This document shows, in pieces, positions 60,669-64,000 of a stretch of DNA of 64,000 nt. Both the position numbers and the translations under genes were made by a program. The notes under the pieces are model-generated. The model was not told the origin of the DNA and made no database searches. It saw nothing but the letters and a program-made list of their open reading frames with translations. Origin of the DNA: Pseudoselenomonas ruminantium (GTDB lineage Bacteria; Bacillota; Negativicutes; Selenomonadales; Selenomonadaceae); NCBI RefSeq assembly GCF_900104055.1, contig NZ_FNJQ01000001.1, positions 62,001 through 126,000 of the forward strand. The letters run 5' to 3'. The number at the start of each line of letters is the position of its first letter. Position 1 is the stretch's first letter.

Positions 60669-61783
60669 ACTTCTGGCAATATCACAGCTTGTCCCAATGG
60701 GCCACACGGCTCATCGTCAGCTTCATCTTGATCGTGTTAGCCGCCGCCTGCTGGATCTTTTCCAGCAGCACCTTCGACCAGCCACGCCCCAAGGCCGGCA
60801 TTGTCCTGTTGGGCGGCATCGACGAGGAGGGCTGGAACGCCCCGCAATACCGCGGCATCCACAAAGCCTGCAAGGCCATGGGCATCGAGCTCATCACCAA
60901 GGAACGCATCATCGGTGACGGCGCCTGCACGCAGGCCGTCAATGAGCTGGTCAGCGATGGCGCGGGGATGATATTCCTGGCCAGTTACTCCTACTCACAG
61001 GAAGCGCAGCAGCTGGTCCGACAATATCCTCATATTGCCTTTGGCACCAACTCCGCGGAATGTCATGCGCGCAATATGACATCTTATTTTGTCCGCATGT
61101 ATCAGGGCCGGTATCTGGCCGGTGCTCTGGCTGGCATGCATACCAAAAGCAACGTCATCGGCTATGTGGCCGCCATGCAGAACTCCGAGGTCAACCGCGG
61201 CATCAATGCCTTCACCCTCGGCGTACAGCAGACCAATCCCGCAGCCCGCGTAGTTGTCATGTGGACAGGCAACTGGCAGGACGAGGAGAAGGAAGCCGAG
61301 GAAGCCCGCCGCCTGATCACCGAAGCCGGTGCCGATGTCCTCACCTATCATCAGGATGAACCGGCTGCCGCTGATGTGGCTGAGCAGCTTGGCATTGACT
61401 ACATCGGCTACTATGAGGACCTGGGCAGGCATGGCTGGCGCTCGGATCATGCCCTGACCTCCGTGGTCTGCAATTGGGACCGCTACTATGAAGACATCAT
61501 CCGCCGCTATCTCAAGGGAGAACTCAACTACATGGACAAACAATGGGTGGGGATGGAAGCCGGATTCGTGGAACTATGCGATTTTTCTCCGGCTGTCACA
61601 GAAGCAGAAAAGGTCCGGCTGGCTCAGATAAAAAAAGACATGCTGGCCGGACACTTCGTCTTTGCTGGGGAAATCTACGACCGGCAGGGCAGGCTGCGCT
61701 GCCGTCCGGATGAGTCCATCCGGGATGACCGCCTGCTCCAGCATATGGACTGGCTGGTAAAGGGGGTGGAGATCCTTGAATAA
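60665..61783 (+). CDS. Membrane-anchored BMP/PnrA-type ligand-binding protein
   Basis: A 372-residue protein with one N-terminal helix (about 17-35) and a periplasmic BMP domain, the fold of nucleoside-binding PnrA/Med proteins. It opens with KAGIVLLGGIDEEGWN and has GAGMIFLASYSYSQEAQ and YFVRMYQGRYLAGALAGMHTKSN. There is no lipobox; the helix is an uncleaved anchor. It is not next to any ABC permease or ATPase. Instead it is encoded between an HD-GYP regulator and a hybrid histidine kinase, which suggests a role as ligand sensor rather than importer, by analogy with LuxP. Confidence 0.88.
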   Translation: MNFWQYHSLSQWATRLIVSFILIVLAAACWIFSSSTFDQPRPKAGIVLLGGIDEEGWNAPQYRGIHKACKAMGIELITKERIIGDGACTQAVNELVSDGAGMIFLASYSYSQEAQQLVRQYPHIAFGTNSAECHARNMTSYFVRMYQGRYLAGALAGMHTKSNVIGYVAAMQNSEVNRGINAFTLGVQQTNPAARVVVMWTGNWQDEEKEAEEARRLITEAGADVLTYHQDEPAAADVAEQLGIDYIGYYEDLGRHGWRSDHALTSVVCNWDRYYEDIIRRYLKGELNYMDKQWVGMEAGFVELCDFSPAVTEAEKVRLAQIKKDMLAGHFVFAGEIYDRQGRLRCRPDESIRDDRLLQHMDWLVKGVEILE

Positions 61784-64000
61784 CCGCAAGAAAATGCTAT
61801 TGACCATCCTGATGACACTGTTCCTGATCTTCCTCTCCGGAGTCTTTATCCAGCAGCGGATCGTGAATATGCTCAACAAAGCAGCGGAACATTCCGTTGC
61901 GCGCCAGACCGAGGACCTCTCCATGCTGGCCGGAGAACGCTTCCGCCGCTTCCTGACACCGCTCCAGACCGCCGCCAAGCATCTGTCCGAACACGAGGAA
62001 GATAAAGCAGACATGCTGAAAATGCTGGTTCAGCAGAATCCGCTGGGACAGGCCGGCCTCATTGACTTCCAGCATCATACGCTGGGGCGATCTGTTTCCA
62101 ACAGTTCCTTCCCCCGCCTGCAGCTTGCCTTCCATGGCAATACCATCATCGATTACAATCCCGATATCGGCATTCTGCTGGCCACCCCGGTCATCTATGG
62201 CGACAATGTCCGCTATGTGCTATACCAGATCTACCCCATCAGCATACTGCCCCAGTTGTTTGCCCTCTCCGACTACGATGCCTTCACCCATGTCATCATT
62301 CAATACCATGACGGCACCTTGGCCGTCCCCTACGAAAACTACACCACGGAAGATACCAAGTTCTGGGCCGATGACACCATCCAGGAAGGGATGCGGGAAG
62401 TACATCGCCGGCTGGAGCGGAATAAGGCAGCCGCAGTCTATACCGAAGGGGCGGAGGGAAAATACTTCGTCTTCGGTGCAGATCTGCCCCAGACCGATTT
62501 TTCCCTGATCGGCTATATGCCCTGGTCAGCGGTAGCCGGCCAGATCATCAGCATCTACCAGCGCGTGTTCTTCCTCTTCACCCTGATGCTGATCCTCTTT
62601 GCCTGCCTGAGCATCTATCTGCTCATGGCCCAGACTAGTGTAGCTGAAACCGAGGAACTGCGGCAGGCCAGACAGGCTGCCGATGCCGCCAATCAGGCTA
62701 AAAGCCAGTTTCTCGCCAATATGAGCCACGAGATCCGCACGCCCCTGAATGCCATCAGCGGCATGAACGAGATGATCCTGCGGCAGGAACTGCCGCGAGA
62801 AGTACGGCAATACGCCAGCAACATCCGCTCCGCCACGACGGCACTGCTGACCATCATCAATGAGATCCTGGATTTTTCCAAGATCGAGTCTGGACACATG
62901 GAAATCGTGCCCACGGACTATCAGTTGACGCAGGTGCTGCGGGAAGTCTGTACCTTGGTGGGCGTGCGCGCGCAGACCAAGAACCTGGACTTCCGGATCA
63001 ACGTTGATGCGGAACTGCCCAACGGCCTGCATGGTGATGCGGGACGCCTGCGGCAGATCCTCATCAATCTTTTGAACAATGCCATCAAATACACGCCCTC
63101 CGGCTCCGTCACCCTGGATATCAGCGGCCAGCAGCTGAAAAACACGCTCTATCTCCAAGCGGCCGTCACGGACACCGGCATCGGCATCCGCGAGGAGGAT
63201 AAAGACAGGCTGTTCCATGTATTTGAACGCCTCGACCTCAAGCGCAACTGTCAGATTGAAGGCACCGGCCTGGGACTAGCCATCACCCACCGCCTGCTGA
63301 CCATGATGAATGGCAGTATCAAGGTGGACAGCACCTATGGCCAAGGCAGTGTATTTACCATCGAACTGCCACAGGAGATCCACTCCTTTGAGCCTGTAGG
63401 TGCTTTCAGCGTCAATGCCCAGCCGGACCTTGACGCAGGTCTTCGCCATCAATCCAGTTTCATCGCGCCGGCCGCGCAGGTGCTCATCGTCGATGACAAC
63501 GACATGAACTGCTTCGTAGCCAGCAGCCTGCTCAAGGAAACCCAGATGCAGACTGTCATCGCCCACAGTGGTGCTGAAGCTCTGAAAGCCCTACAGGAGA
63601 AACACTTCCATGTCGTGCTGCTGGACTACATGATGCCCGGCATGAACGGTGTGGAAACCCTGCATAAGGCCAAACAGCTGCCCAATATCGGTGCCACCCG
63701 CTTTATCGCCCTGACCGCTACGGCCATCTCCGGGTCCCGGGAAAAATTCCTCCGCGAAGGCTTTGACAATTATCTAAGCAAGCCCATGACCGGTGACGAA
63801 CTCTCAGTCATGCTGCACCAGTATCTGCCGCCAGAGCTCATCCAGCAGCCATTGCCCAGCCCCGCACCAGCACCAGTCGAGGTGAAAAAGCCCACAAGCA
63901 CAGCAGATGCAACGCCGCTTATCGATCCTAAGCTCGGGCTTACCTACTGCAACAACATGCAGGCAATCTACGACAAAGTGCTGACCTTGTTCCATGATCA
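61776..64000 (+). CDS. Hybrid sensor histidine kinase (partial, runs off the window)
   Basis: At least 741 residues; the 3' end is missing. A TTG start at 61776 with GGTGGAG upstream is likely (ATG 61794 is the alternative), overlapping the BMP gene by 8 bp. The order is TM1 (about 8-23), a periplasmic sensor of about 240 residues, TM2 (about 265-285), HisKA with H318 in MSHEIRTP, HATPase with NLLNNAIKYTP, DTGIGI and GTGLGLAI, then a receiver with D617 in VVLLDYMMPG. A Pro-rich linker and the start of a probable Hpt domain follow. The frame is continuous throughout the visible part. Confidence 0.93.
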   Translation, partial: MNNRKKMLLTILMTLFLIFLSGVFIQQRIVNMLNKAAEHSVARQTEDLSMLAGERFRRFLTPLQTAAKHLSEHEEDKADMLKMLVQQNPLGQAGLIDFQHHTLGRSVSNSSFPRLQLAFHGNTIIDYNPDIGILLATPVIYGDNVRYVLYQIYPISILPQLFALSDYDAFTHVIIQYHDGTLAVPYENYTTEDTKFWADDTIQEGMREVHRRLERNKAAAVYTEGAEGKYFVFGADLPQTDFSLIGYMPWSAVAGQIISIYQRVFFLFTLMLILFACLSIYLLMAQTSVAETEELRQARQAADAANQAKSQFLANMSHEIRTPLNAISGMNEMILRQELPREVRQYASNIRSATTALLTIINEILDFSKIESGHMEIVPTDYQLTQVLREVCTLVGVRAQTKNLDFRINVDAELPNGLHGDAGRLRQILINLLNNAIKYTPSGSVTLDISGQQLKNTLYLQAAVTDTGIGIREEDKDRLFHVFERLDLKRNCQIEGTGLGLAITHRLLTMMNGSIKVDSTYGQGSVFTIELPQEIHSFEPVGAFSVNAQPDLDAGLRHQSSFIAPAAQVLIVDDNDMNCFVASSLLKETQMQTVIAHSGAEALKALQEKHFHVVLLDYMMPGMNGVETLHKAKQLPNIGATRFIALTATAISGSREKFLREGFDNYLSKPMTGDELSVMLHQYLPPELIQQPLPSPAPAPVEVKKPTSTADATPLIDPKLGLTYCNNMQAIYDKVLTLFHD

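Noticed and set aside
1-64000. CRISPR arrays, tRNA/rRNA genes, insertion sequences, prophage
   Set aside because: No regularly spaced repeats, cloverleaf-like sequences, rRNA segments or transposase/integrase-like proteins were seen; a tRNA scan would be needed to be sure.

Overview
The window looks like a chromosomal segment from a diderm Firmicute of the class Negativicutes, most likely a Selenomonadaceae member (Selenomonas-like). This placement is inferred from gene content. It carries an HdrB-type fumarate reductase with a Tat-exported flavoprotein, an Etf-linked lactate dehydrogenase, an anaerobic cobalamin pathway with a cobaltochelatase bearing a signal peptide, and a PASTA kinase cluster of Gram-positive type next to PilT/PilC, TatA and chemotaxis genes. 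Shine-Dalgarno sites are strong (AAGGAG/GGAGG). Almost everything lies on the minus strand. No rRNA, tRNA, CRISPR, phage or intact insertion sequence was seen.

Region by region. 1-4.25 kb: the end of an exopolysaccharide locus (small ribbon-helix-helix protein, polyprenyl-phosphate sugar transferase, Wzz-like chain-length protein, GT4 glycosyltransferase), with a 9-base G tract in its likely promoter. 4.4-7.9 kb: cdaA-cdaR (c-di-AMP synthesis) overlapping a COG2509 FAD dehydrogenase. 8-11.4 kb: ilvE, ilvD and cobO. 11.5-13.1 kb: a plus-strand secreted SGNH hydrolase. 13.1-16.6 kb: an electron-bifurcating type lactate dehydrogenase operon (EtfB, ferredoxin-EtfA, FAD lactate dehydrogenase). 16.7-17.9 kb: a membrane acyltransferase. 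18-22.9 kb: a cobalamin-riboswitch operon with a cobaltochelatase carrying a signal peptide (cbiK), cbiL and a FecBCD-type ABC importer. 23-25.1 kb: greA-lysS. 25.2-27.2 kb: a large glutamine synthetase with a terminator/antiterminator leader. 27.2-29 kb: cbiD-cbiE. 29-29.6 kb: a 605-bp nested palindromic repeat that fills an intergenic gap.

29.6-46 kb holds one very long minus-strand run: pepT, def, fmt, DUF116, rsmB, rlmN, two FHA genes, PP2C phosphatase, FtsW/RodA, PBP, PASTA kinase, rsgA, rpe, queC, folE2 and a flippase-like membrane protein. It joins translation maturation, cell-wall elongation control and queuosine/ribosome functions. 46-50.9 kb: a solute-binding lipoprotein and the three-subunit MfrABE/SdhABE fumarate reductase. 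51-55.1 kb: a chemotaxis receptor, a LysR regulator, tatA and a polyprenyl diphosphate synthase. 55.2-57.2 kb: nadE, overlapping tail-to-tail with a pilT-pilC pair (57.1-59.4 kb). 59.5-64 kb: a plus-strand signalling operon with an HD-GYP response regulator, a membrane-anchored BMP-type ligand-binding protein and a hybrid histidine kinase cut by the window end.

The most promising unexplained items are the 605-bp nested palindrome, the BMP/hybrid-kinase/HD-GYP signalling operon, the glutamine synthetase leader switch, tandem octamers shared by the ilvD and glnA promoters, the dyad around the ilvE -35 box, and the G tract in the exopolysaccharide promoter.
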